Assembly (NCBI GenBank): GCA_934661735.1 | Contig: CAKUJN010000086.1 | Coordinates: forward strand, 1 to 8,036 | Origin: an uncultured Oscillospiraceae bacterium | GTDB lineage: Bacteria; Bacillota; Clostridia; Oscillospirales; Oscillospiraceae | DNA: 8,036 bases | Direction: 5' to 3' | Shown: positions 1 through 5,675 of the stretch, piece after piece | Layout: every line of letters begins with the position of its first letter | How positions within the stretch are numbered: position 1 is the stretch's first letter | Position numbers and translations under genes: made by a program | Notes under the pieces: generated by a model | What the model was told of the DNA's origin: nothing | The model's database searches: none | The model's input: the letters and a program-made list of their open reading frames with translations, nothing else

Positions 1-9
1 TCGTCCTCT

Positions 10-44
10 CCAAATTGCAAACGCTTCGCTGGTTTGCAATTTGG
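10..44. other. Perfect 13-bp inverted repeat at the left edge of repeat copy A
   Basis: The arms CCAAATTGCAAAC (10-22) and GTTTGCAATTTGG (32-44) pair perfectly around a 9-nt loop. TTCTTAT follows on the plus strand, so this could be a weak terminator of a plus-strand gene lying to the left of the window. It sits where the other copies carry the CTTTTTCTG hairpin, but its sequence is unrelated to that hairpin. Confidence 0.6.
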
Positions 45-45
45 T

Positions 46-260
46 TCTTATATAGTGCGCTGCCGCGCGCGATTTTTTGGCCGCTCCGCGGCCGGAACGC
101 CTGTCGGGCGCAAACTTGTTACTTTCTCGATAGTTTTCGGTTCCGATAAATGTACTGCACGCAGTTATCAATGGACTAATGCAATTTCGCTTTTGCTCAT
201 TTCCGGAATACTCGGCCAGCCGCAATTGACGCTGCATTCTGTAGAGCTGACGGCTCTGCA
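46..260 (+). repeat. Intergenic structured repeat, copy A (left end missing)
   Basis: This copy closely matches copy B, read on the minus strand, over most of its length. Three adjacent hairpins are visible: H2 GTGCGC/GCGCGC (55-60/65-70), H3 GGCCGC/GCGGCC (79-84/88-93) and H4 CGCC/GGCG (98-101/107-110). A tail with GATAAATGTACTGCACGC follows, then the 23-bp invariant core at 195-217, then a terminal hairpin at 240-260 (TGTAGAGC against GCTCTGCA, one G-T pair). The H1 hairpin and its linker, present in the other copies, are absent. No gene is supported between 1 and 342; the open frames here are by-products of the repeat. Confidence 0.85.
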
Positions 261-305
261 CACCCCGTGGGTTTTACATTTATGTTTACAGGTGACGATG
301 CCAGC

Positions 306-338
306 AAAAAACCGCCTGCACGAACGTGCAGGCGGTTT
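306..338 (-). terminator. Rho-independent terminator of lexA
   Basis: A 13-bp perfect stem (309-321 with 326-338, loop GAAC) is followed, on the minus strand, by six T (complement of A306-A311). It begins 4 nt beyond the lexA stop codon. Confidence 0.93.
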
Positions 339-342
339 CGTC

Positions 343-921
343 TCAATATTCTCGGATAACGGCCTTGACTCTGCCGATCAGCTGTGCTTCGCGGCCGTCA
401 ATCGGCGTATAAGCCGGATTCTCCGGCATCAGCCAGACCTCGCCGTTTTTGCGCTTCAGCCGCTTGACCGTCGCCGAATCGTCCAGCAGCGCAACAACGA
501 TTTCCCCGTTCTCAGCGGTTTTCTGCGGCCGGACTACAACCTTGTCGCCGTCCAGAATACCGGCGCCGATCATGGAGTCGCCGCGCACGCGCAGCGCAAA
601 GCAGCCGCTTTCACCCTCCCACGGGATATAGCCCTCAATATTCTCAACTGCCAGAATTGGTACGCCCGCCGTGACCACGCCAACAACCGGAATCCGGTCG
701 GCACGCTGTGCGTCGGGGAGGGTGATGGTCCGCTTTTTCAGGTCGTCCATGGAAATCAGGCCCTCGTCACGCAGCGCGTTCAGGTGATAGTGAACCGTCG
801 CCGTGGATTGCAAGCCGACCGCGTGGCAGATTTCGCGCACGGACGGCGCGTAGCCGTTTTCGCGGATAAAGTCGGTCAGGAATTGCAGAATCTCCTGTTT
901 TTTGTTGCTGGTGCGCGCCAT
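343..921 (-). CDS. lexA: LexA, SOS-response transcriptional repressor and self-cleaving protease
   Basis: LexA represses DNA-repair and mutagenesis genes and is inactivated by RecA-stimulated self-cleavage. The 192-residue product has the usual family length. Residues 1-65 form the winged helix-turn-helix DNA-binding domain (YAPSVREICHAVGLQSTATV). The S24-type catalytic domain shows the cleavage bond A85-G86 in TAGVPIL, the nucleophile S116 in GDSM and the general base K153 in ATVKRL. All catalytic residues are present, so the protein should be active. I chose the ATG at 921 because GGAGG lies 7 nt upstream (929-933) and MARTSNKKQ is the normal family N-terminus; an in-frame ATG at 948 would place that GGAGG inside the gene. 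The gene is alone in its transcription unit, with its own terminator at 306-338. A LexA-box-like palindrome in its promoter indicates autoregulation. Confidence 0.98.
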   Translation of the reverse strand: MARTSNKKQEILQFLTDFIRENGYAPSVREICHAVGLQSTATVHYHLNALRDEGLISMDDLKKRTITLPDAQRADRIPVVGVVTAGVPILAVENIEGYIPWEGESGCFALRVRGDSMIGAGILDGDKVVVRPQKTAENGEIVVALLDDSATVKRLKRKNGEVWLMPENPAYTPIDGREAQLIGRVKAVIREY

Positions 922-928
922 GCGATCG

Positions 929-933
929 CCTCC
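929..933 (-). promoter_or_regulatory. lexA ribosome binding site
   Basis: GGAGG on the minus strand, 7 nt before the ATG at 921. It decides in favour of that start over the in-frame ATG at 948. Confidence 0.85.
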
Positions 934-949
934 GTCAAGTCTTGACATC

Positions 950-979
950 AGTCTATCACATCAGCGGAGAAAATGCAAA
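950..979 (-). promoter_or_regulatory. Candidate lexA promoter
   Basis: On the minus strand: -35 TTTGCA (979-974), an 18-bp spacer, -10 TAGACT (955-950) preceded by TGA, which gives an extended -10 form. Each hexamer matches the sigma-A consensus at four of six positions. The predicted transcript start is roughly 20 nt upstream of the start codon. The -35 overlaps the LexA-box-like palindrome. Confidence 0.6.
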
Positions 980-989
980 CATTTGTTTC
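976..989. promoter_or_regulatory. LexA operator (Gram-positive SOS box)
   Basis: CAAACATTTGTTTC matches the Bacillus-type SOS box (CGAACRNRYGTTYC) at 12 of 14 positions. The core AAC-N4-GTT is intact and the arms are symmetrical. It overlaps the -35 region of the lexA promoter, so bound LexA would block RNA polymerase. The site is seen in the sequence; autoregulation is inferred from the family. Confidence 0.72.
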
Positions 990-1038
990 TGAAAATTTTC
1001 GGCCGCCGTCATCTGTAAACGAAATAGGAAACCCGACA

Positions 1039-1374
1039 GGGCGGACAAAGTCGTCCGCCCCTACAATGCAGCGCCAATTGCGGCTGGCCGAGTATTCCGG
1101 AAATGAGCAGAAGCGAAATTGCATCAGTCCATCGATAACTGCGTGTAGTACATTTATCTGCACCGAAAGCTATCGGAAAAGTATCCGCCTTGCGCCCGAC
1201 AGGGCGTTCCGGCCGCGGAGCGGCCAAAAATTCGCGCGCGTCAGCGCGCAATATGACGCGTCTCCAAGCGCCTCTTTTCTCCCCATTCTTTTCTGGCAAG
1301 ACAGAAAAGAATGGGCCGCCGGAGGCAGGGTTGCAGTGTCAGTGCAAAAGAGGCAGTTCCGGTGAATACCGGAA
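1039..1374 (-). repeat. Intergenic structured repeat, copy B (most complete, reverse orientation)
   Basis: Read on the minus strand, the modules in order are: H0, a 7-bp stem TTCCGGT/ACCGGAA (1374-1357); a TGCCTCCGGCGGCC box; H1, a perfect 14-bp stem (1282-1295 with 1302-1315); a linker containing GAGGCGCTTGGAGACG; H2 GCGCGC/GCGCGC (1249-1234); H3 GGCCGC/GCGGCC (1225-1211); H4 CGCCC/GGGCG (1206-1193); a CGATAG tail; the 23-bp invariant core (1108-1086); and a terminal hairpin of 8 bp (1039-1046 with 1053-1060), preceded by TGTAG. The repeat fills most of the gap between the radical SAM gene and the lexA promoter. No gene is supported between 922 and 1413. Confidence 0.88.
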
Positions 1375-1397
1375 AAAGGCCGACAGCGTCGTCGGCC
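1373..1397 (-). terminator. Rho-independent terminator of the radical SAM gene
   Basis: On the minus strand the stem GGCCGAC/GTCGGCC (1397-1391 with 1384-1378, 6-nt loop) is followed by TTTTT, complementary to A1373-A1377. It lies 16 nt beyond the stop codon. Its 5' flank reads TGTAGGGG, the same lead as the terminal hairpins of repeat copies B and C, so this terminator seems to be built from the repeat family's end hairpin. Confidence 0.75.
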
Positions 1398-1413
1398 CCT
1401 ACAGATTGCCGCA

Positions 1414-2298
1414 TCACAGCCCCGTCAGATCAAACTCCGGCGTATATTCGCTGCTCGCCGCGGAAAAATCCTGCGTATAGCCGTCCCGAATGTCCAGCAG
1501 CATTAGATACGACAGCACCGCGTCGTATTCCTCCTCGGTGATCGGGCGGTCGTACGGCGGCATTTTTTTCGCGCTGCCCATCGGAACATATTGGCTCATC
1601 AGACTGAACAGCGCCTGTCCCGACCGGAAATGCGCCGCAAACCAGTCCAGTACCCCGAGCGAGTTGTCAATCTCCTGCGGCAGAACCAGATGCCGCACCA
1701 GCACGCCGCGCGTCATCTGCTCGTCCTCGATGACCACATCGCCCGTCTGGCGGTACATTTCCAGAATTGCGGCCGAGGCCGTTTCAAAATAGTCCGGCGC
1801 GGCGGAAAGCTTTTTCGCAAGGCGGTTATCCGAGTATTTCATATCCGGCAGATAGATATCAATCAGGCCCTCCAGCTGCCGCAGCGTCTCAACCGACTCA
1901 TACCCGCCGCAGTTGTAGACCACCGGCACCGGCAGCTTCGGCGTCAGAGCAGGGAGGATGTCCGGCAGAAAATGCGTCGGTGTGACCAGATTGATGTTCT
2001 GTACGCCGTCGCCAATCAGCCGCTCAAAAACCGTGCGCAGCTGCGCGGAGGTCAGCTCTTTGCCATAGTTTTCGTGCGATATCACGCCGTTCTGGCAGAA
2101 CGCGCAGCGCAGGGTGCAGCTGGAGAAAAACACCGTCCCGCTGCCATAGCTTCCGGAGATGAGCGGCTCCTCCCAGTAGTGCGCGGCGGCGCGCGCAGCG
2201 GTGAGGCGGGCGGGCATCCGGCAGAAGCCGAGCTGCCCCGCCGTGCGGTCCGCGCCGCAGCGGCGCGGGCAGAGATTGCAGCCTTGATAGGTGAGCAT
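1414..2298 (-). CDS. Radical SAM protein of the PflX type (COG1313-like), function unknown
   Basis: This 294-residue protein belongs to the radical S-adenosylmethionine superfamily. The cluster-binding motif CTLRCAFC supplies C61, C65 and C68 for the [4Fe-4S] cluster that cleaves S-adenosylmethionine. An N-terminal cysteine set (C7, C10, C14, C26, in CNLCPRRCG and GFC) is typical of the PflX group, which resembles pyruvate formate-lyase activating enzymes but has no settled substrate. GSGTVFFSSC, just before the cluster motif, and NLVTPTHFLPD downstream also fit this group. It is not a canonical PflA: no pyruvate formate-lyase gene is adjacent, and the extra N-terminal cysteines argue against it. 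The ATG at 2298 has AAAGGA about 10 nt upstream. The gene is divergent from the lipoprotein gene with 62 nt between the starts, is transcribed alone, and has a terminator at 1373-1397. Family is sure; function is open. Confidence 0.9.
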   Translation of the reverse strand: MLTYQGCNLCPRRCGADRTAGQLGFCRMPARLTAARAAAHYWEEPLISGSYGSGTVFFSSCTLRCAFCQNGVISHENYGKELTSAQLRTVFERLIGDGVQNINLVTPTHFLPDILPALTPKLPVPVVYNCGGYESVETLRQLEGLIDIYLPDMKYSDNRLAKKLSAAPDYFETASAAILEMYRQTGDVVIEDEQMTRGVLVRHLVLPQEIDNSLGVLDWFAAHFRSGQALFSLMSQYVPMGSAKKMPPYDRPITEEEYDAVLSYLMLLDIRDGYTQDFSAASSEYTPEFDLTGL

Positions 2299-2311
2299 TT
2301 CGCAGCATTCC

Positions 2312-2340
2312 TTTACAGTCCGTTTTGAATATGGTAGAAT
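2312..2340 (+). promoter_or_regulatory. Promoter of the lipoprotein-rlmD operon
   Basis: -35 TTTACA (2312-2317), a spacer of exactly 17 bp, -10 TAGAAT (2335-2340). Both hexamers match the sigma-A consensus at five of six positions. The expected transcript start, near 2347, falls at the start of the Shine-Dalgarno GAGGTGA (2347-2353), giving a leader of only about 14 nt. Confidence 0.75.
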
Positions 2341-2360
2341 ATCCGCGAGGTGAAATCAAG

Positions 2361-2951
2361 ATGAAGCTGAAAATTTTCGCCGCGCTCGGCCTGAGCCTTG
2401 CGCTTTTGCTGTCCGGCTGCGCCGCGCCCGCGTCCACACAGATCGCACCCGCCGTCTCCGGCAGCACTACAACGCTTCCCGCAAAGGACGAGCGCCCCGT
2501 CTATTCCGAGGACACAACCACCGCGCCCGAGCCGCAAGCGCCGCAGGCACCGGAGGCCGCCGAGGCGGAGCCCGCACAGGAGCTTTCCATCGCGTGCAGC
2601 GCGCAGACGCTGACGGGAAGCTTTGACGAGGTCTGCACCTACACGCTGGAGCTTCCGTCGTTCAGCGGCCTTGCCACCGCCGATGCGGACAGCGCGGTCA
2701 ACGCGTTTTATGAAAAGCTCGGCGCGAATCTGGAAACCTACGCCTATGAAACCGTCTATCACACCGCGCAGGAACGCCGCACCGGCGCAGACATGCAGGG
2801 CGCATTTGCCGTTTCGCAGGCCGACGCGGAGGCGCTGATTGTTGAGTACACCGTCACCGTCAGCTATGGCGGCGAAGAGGAGCGGCACGCCCGCACAGAC
2901 ACGTTTGATCCGGCCACCGGCGAGCTACTGGATTCGGCCGCGGACGAATAA
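2361..2951 (+). CDS. Predicted lipoprotein with a Pro/Ala/Glu-rich linker and a small extracellular domain
   Basis: The 196-residue product starts with a lipoprotein signal peptide: positive MKLK, hydrophobic residues 5-17, and lipobox LSGC with C20 as the predicted lipidated residue. It should be anchored on the outer face of the membrane. Residues 21-75 are low-complexity, rich in Ala, Pro, Thr and Glu, and look like a flexible tether. Residues 76-196 form a small domain with alternating strand-like segments (YTLELPSFSG, EYTVTVSYGG) and an ending TFDPATGELL. This pattern recalls the DUF4163/DUF3298 type of extracellular domain, but that resemblance is by eye only. C79 and C92 could form a disulfide. 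I chose the ATG at 2361 because GAGGTGA precedes it and the signal peptide starts there; the upstream in-frame ATGs overlap the -10 promoter element. It is first in the operon, 36 nt before rlmD. No function is claimed. Confidence 0.82.
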   Translation: MKLKIFAALGLSLALLLSGCAAPASTQIAPAVSGSTTTLPAKDERPVYSEDTTTAPEPQAPQAPEAAEAEPAQELSIACSAQTLTGSFDEVCTYTLELPSFSGLATADADSAVNAFYEKLGANLETYAYETVYHTAQERRTGADMQGAFAVSQADAEALIVEYTVTVSYGGEEERHARTDTFDPATGELLDSAADE

Positions 2952-2959
2952 TCACAAAA

Positions 2960-2975
2960 TGTTTCATGTGAAACA
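2960..2975. promoter_or_regulatory. parS-like ParB-binding palindrome
   Basis: TGTTTCATGTGAAACA differs from the broadly conserved bacterial parS sequence TGTTTCACGTGAAACA at a single central base (C to T). The 7-bp arms TGTTTCA/TGAAACA are perfect. It lies in the 36-nt gap between the lipoprotein and rlmD genes, about 3.5 kb from dnaA, in the origin-proximal zone where parS sites normally cluster. An operator for a local regulator is the alternative. Confidence 0.65.
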
Positions 2976-2977
2976 AT

Positions 2978-2981
2978 GGAG
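2978..2981 (+). promoter_or_regulatory. rlmD ribosome binding site
   Basis: GGAG lies 6 nt before the ATG at 2988. The in-frame ATG at 2976 abuts the parS-like palindrome and has no comparable site, so 2988 is preferred. Confidence 0.7.
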
Positions 2982-2987
2982 AAACAC

Positions 2988-4388
2988 ATGCTGAAAAACA
3001 ACGGGATCTACACGCTGGACATCACCGGCTACACCTCCGACGGCGAGGGCGTCGGGCGCATCGACGGACAGATTGTCTTTGTCCCGCGCACCATCGCGGG
3101 CGAGCGCTGCCGCGTGCGCATCGTCAACATCGGCAAAACCGCCGCGCACGGCGTGCTGGAGGCGGTCGAGCGTCCGTCGCCGCACCGGCAGGGGCCGGAC
3201 TGCGAATACTTCGCGCAGTGCGGCGGCTGCGATTTCCGGCACATGGACTATGTAGAGGAGCTGTCGCTCAAGCGCCGGCGCGTGCTGGACGCGCTCACGC
3301 GCATCGGCGGTTTTTCCATCGACACACTGCCGGTTCACGGCGCGCCGGAGCAGAACGGTTACCGGAACAAGGTGCAGTATCCCGTCGCGCAGGAAAACGG
3401 CCGCGCGGAGGCCGGATTTTTCCGTGCGCGGACGCATCAGGTCATCCCGATTGAAACCTGTCGCATCCAGCCGGACTGCGCCGACCGCCTGCGCCGCGCC
3501 GTGCTGGACTGGATGGCGGAGTTCCGGATTCCGGCCTACGACGAAAAAACGCACACCGGCATGATCCGCCACATCTATCTGCGCAAAGGCTTTGTCAGCG
3601 GACAGGCGCTGTGCTGCGTCGTGGCAAACTGCAAGACGCTTCCGCGGCGGCAGGAGCTGACGCGGCGTGTGCTGGACGCAGTACCGGAGACGAAAAGTCT
3701 TGTCGTCAGCTATCATGAAAAGCGCGGCAACACCATCCTCGGCGACCGCTTTGAGAATCTCTACGGCGAGGGCTGGATTGAAGATACGCTCTGCGGTCTG
3801 ACGTTCCGGCTTTCCGCGCGCTCCTTCTACCAGATCAACCATGATCAGGCCGAGCGGCTGTATGAAAAGGCGGCGGAGCTGGCCGCGCTGGGCGGCACGG
3901 ACAGCGTTCTGGACCTCTACTGCGGCACGGGCACTATCACGCTGTGCCTTGCACGGCAGGCCGCGAAGGCGTGGGGCGTGGAGATCATCGCTGACGCCAT
4001 CCGCGACGCAAAGGAAAACGCGCGCCGCAATCAGATTGAAAACGTGGAATTTTTCTGCGCCGACGCCTCGGCGGCCGCGGCGGAATTTGCCGCGCGCGGC
4101 GAGCGGCCGGACGTCATCGTCGTCGACCCGCCCCGCAAGGGCGTCAACCGCGATGTGGTTGACGCGATGCTTGCCATGTCGCCGAAGCGCATCGTCTACG
4201 TCTCCTGCGATCCGGCCACGCTGGCGCGCGACCTGCGCCTTTTGTGCGCGGGCGGGTACCAGCTCCAGACGGCGGAGGCATTCGACCTGTTCCCGCGCTG
4301 CGCACATGTGGAGACCGTCGCTCTCCTGATGCGGGAATCAGATCCAGCGCCGGCCGCAGCCGGAACGAAAGCGGGGGCCGCACCATGA
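2988..4388 (+). CDS. rlmD: 23S rRNA (uracil-5-)-methyltransferase, RlmD/RlmCD (RumA) family
   Basis: This enzyme transfers a methyl group from S-adenosylmethionine to C5 of uracil in 23S rRNA (U1939; Gram-positive RlmCD also modifies U747). The 466-residue protein has an N-terminal TRAM RNA-binding domain (about 1-62), then [4Fe-4S] ligands C72, C78 and C81 (CEYFAQCGGC) with a fourth at C158, spaced as in E. coli RumA. The Rossmann methyltransferase domain shows the SAM-binding VLDLYCGTGT (307-315), DPPRKG (380-385), the nucleophile C407 in YVSCDPATLARDL and the likely general base E442 in HVET. All key residues are intact. The Ala/Pro-rich tail (451-466) extends past the usual family end and brings the stop codon into an ATGA overlap with the next gene, suggesting coupled translation. 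The target site in this organism is inferred from the family; TrmA is less likely because of the iron-sulfur cysteines. Confidence 0.95.
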   Translation: MLKNNGIYTLDITGYTSDGEGVGRIDGQIVFVPRTIAGERCRVRIVNIGKTAAHGVLEAVERPSPHRQGPDCEYFAQCGGCDFRHMDYVEELSLKRRRVLDALTRIGGFSIDTLPVHGAPEQNGYRNKVQYPVAQENGRAEAGFFRARTHQVIPIETCRIQPDCADRLRRAVLDWMAEFRIPAYDEKTHTGMIRHIYLRKGFVSGQALCCVVANCKTLPRRQELTRRVLDAVPETKSLVVSYHEKRGNTILGDRFENLYGEGWIEDTLCGLTFRLSARSFYQINHDQAERLYEKAAELAALGGTDSVLDLYCGTGTITLCLARQAAKAWGVEIIADAIRDAKENARRNQIENVEFFCADASAAAAEFAARGERPDVIVVDPPRKGVNRDVVDAMLAMSPKRIVYVSCDPATLARDLRLLCAGGYQLQTAEAFDLFPRCAHVETVALLMRESDPAPAAAGTKAGAAP

Positions 4389-5098
4389 AAATTGCGCTTG
4401 CCTCGGCACGAATTGCCGACCGAGACGTCCAGCATAATCTGTCGCAGATGGAACGCTTCATGCGGGAGGCAAAGGCGGCGGGCGCCTGCCTTGTCTGCTT
4501 CGGCGAGGCCTTTCTGCATGGCTTCAACGCGCTTACATGGCAATATGTGGAAGATCAGCAAATTGCCCTGACCGTCTCGTCTCAGACATTTGCACAAATA
4601 AAGACGCTGACCATGGAAATTGGCATTGACGTCCTGTTCGGATACAATGAGCTTGCCGGCAACGCCATCTATTCCTCCTGCGCCCTGATTTCCGGCGGCA
4701 GGCTTCTTCACAACTACCGCCGCATTTCAAAGGGCTGGCGCGAGGTCTCCAGAACGGACGCGCACTATCAGGAGGGCACAACTGTTGAAGTCTTTGACTA
4801 TCGGGGCAGGAAATGCGCCATCGGTCTGTGCGGCGATCTGTGGGATTACCCCGAACGCTTTGCGCTTGGCGAGGAGCTTCTCCTGTGGCCCGTATATGTA
4901 AGCTGGACAAAGGAGGAATGGGAGAACGGCGGCAAAGCCGAGTATGCGGAACAGGCGGCGCTGTGCTGCGGGAACACGCTGTACGTCAACTCCATCTGCA
5001 GCGGCGACGCCATCGGCGGCGCGGCGCACTTCCGCGGCGGCAGAATTCATCAGGAGCTTTCCATCTTCCACGAGGGAATTCTAGTGGCAGAAATCTGA
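4385..5098 (+). CDS. Carbon-nitrogen hydrolase, nitrilase superfamily
   Basis: The 237-residue protein belongs to the C-N hydrolase superfamily, which cleaves amide or nitrile C-N bonds in small molecules through a Glu-Lys-Cys triad. All three residues are in place: E41 in CFGEAF, K116 in RRISKGW and C149 in AIGLCGDLWDYPE. The C-terminus ends on the usual strand (HEGILVAEI), so the protein looks complete though a little short for the family. The ATG at 4385 overlaps the rlmD stop codon (ATGA); a GGGGG run 7 nt upstream is a poor Shine-Dalgarno site, so translation is probably coupled to rlmD. Longer in-frame starts would run far into rlmD and encode Arg/Gly-rich sequence of no family character. 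The substrate cannot be read from the sequence; omega-amidase, carbamoylputrescine hydrolase and other branches remain possible. It is followed, 30 nt later, by an acetyltransferase gene. Confidence 0.9.
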   Translation: MKIALASARIADRDVQHNLSQMERFMREAKAAGACLVCFGEAFLHGFNALTWQYVEDQQIALTVSSQTFAQIKTLTMEIGIDVLFGYNELAGNAIYSSCALISGGRLLHNYRRISKGWREVSRTDAHYQEGTTVEVFDYRGRKCAIGLCGDLWDYPERFALGEELLLWPVYVSWTKEEWENGGKAEYAEQAALCCGNTLYVNSICSGDAIGGAAHFRGGRIHQELSIFHEGILVAEI

Positions 5099-5117
5099 GC
5101 ACATACAATGACGAAAC

Positions 5118-5121
5118 GGAG
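5118..5121 (+). promoter_or_regulatory. Ribosome binding site of the acetyltransferase gene
   Basis: GGAG lies 7 nt before the ATG at 5129. The in-frame ATG at 5108 has no good site, so 5129 is the likelier start. Confidence 0.65.
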
Positions 5122-5128
5122 CATCCAT

Positions 5129-5650
5129 ATGGAAATTCAAAAGCTGGAACCGGAGACATACAAGGGCCGGAAATTCACCGTACACTACCGGACAAACGGC
5201 TATCATGACATCCGGCGGACGGACACGGGTTTTCAAATCGAATACAAACGGTTTGACGGGTCGATTGAAATGACGTTTGACGACAGCTTTTTCGGCGACT
5301 GGCTGGAATCGCCCGCCGCCTACGGCGCGTTTGAAAACGGGCGGCTTCTCGGCTATGTGGAGGGCTCGCCCGAGACCTGGAACAACCGCTACCGGATCAG
5401 CAATATCTGCGTGTTCGACCGCACGCGCCGCCACCGCGGCATCGGCACGGCGCTGATACAGACGATTCTGAAGGAAGCGGCAGCCGGCGGCGCACGCATG
5501 GCCGTTCTGGAAACGCAGAGCTGCAACGAAAACGCAATCGCATTCTACCGCAGGCACGGCTTTGATATCATCGGCTTTGACCTGTTTGCCTACAGCAATA
5601 CCGACCCCGCACGGCACGAAGTCCGCATCGAGATGGGCAGGGCGCTGTAG
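5129..5650 (+). CDS. GNAT-family N-acetyltransferase, similar to streptothricin acetyltransferase SatA
   Basis: The 173-residue protein transfers acetyl groups from acetyl-CoA to an amine. The pyrophosphate-binding motif A is RRHRGIGTAL (about 100-109), in the R-x-x-G-x-G/A form. The C-terminal half resembles the streptothricin acetyltransferase group (B. subtilis SatA/YyaR) as I recall it: LETQ (127-130), N-x-x-A-x-x-FY-x-x-H-x-F (133-145), IIGF and YSN (155-157). The N-terminal half also has the group's acidic stretch followed by AAYGAFENGRLLGY. Streptothricin or a related lysine-bearing molecule is therefore a possible substrate, but general GNAT activity on another amine is equally open. 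The gene follows the nitrilase gene by 30 nt, appears to be the last of the operon, and is followed by a candidate terminator. Codon use resembles its neighbours, so recent transfer is not obvious. Confidence 0.88.
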   Translation: MEIQKLEPETYKGRKFTVHYRTNGYHDIRRTDTGFQIEYKRFDGSIEMTFDDSFFGDWLESPAAYGAFENGRLLGYVEGSPETWNNRYRISNICVFDRTRRHRGIGTALIQTILKEAAAGGARMAVLETQSCNENAIAFYRRHGFDIIGFDLFAYSNTDPARHEVRIEMGRAL

Positions 5651-5675
5651 CTGTGCCTCCGGCAGCTCTTTTGTT
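5649..5675 (+). terminator. Candidate terminator of the rlmD operon
   Basis: AGCTG (5649-5653) pairs with CAGCT (5663-5667), with extra CC/GG pairing inside, and CTTTTGTT follows. The stem overlaps the stop codon of the acetyltransferase gene. The short stem makes this only a moderate candidate. Confidence 0.45.

Noticed and set aside
195..217. A Noc-binding site within the 23-bp core
   Set aside because: The known site is ATTTCCCGGGAAAT; the core has ATTTCCGGAATA, two bases shorter at the centre, so spacing is wrong.
2964..4307. Long minus-strand open frame of 447 codons
   Set aside because: It lies entirely antisense to rlmD, is rich in Arg, Ala and Val, has no family motif, and is explained by GC-rich codon bias of the opposite strand.
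4244..4384. A longer start for the nitrilase-family gene
   Set aside because: The extra 47 residues overlap rlmD in another frame, are Arg/Gly-rich, and precede the normal family start MKIALAS.
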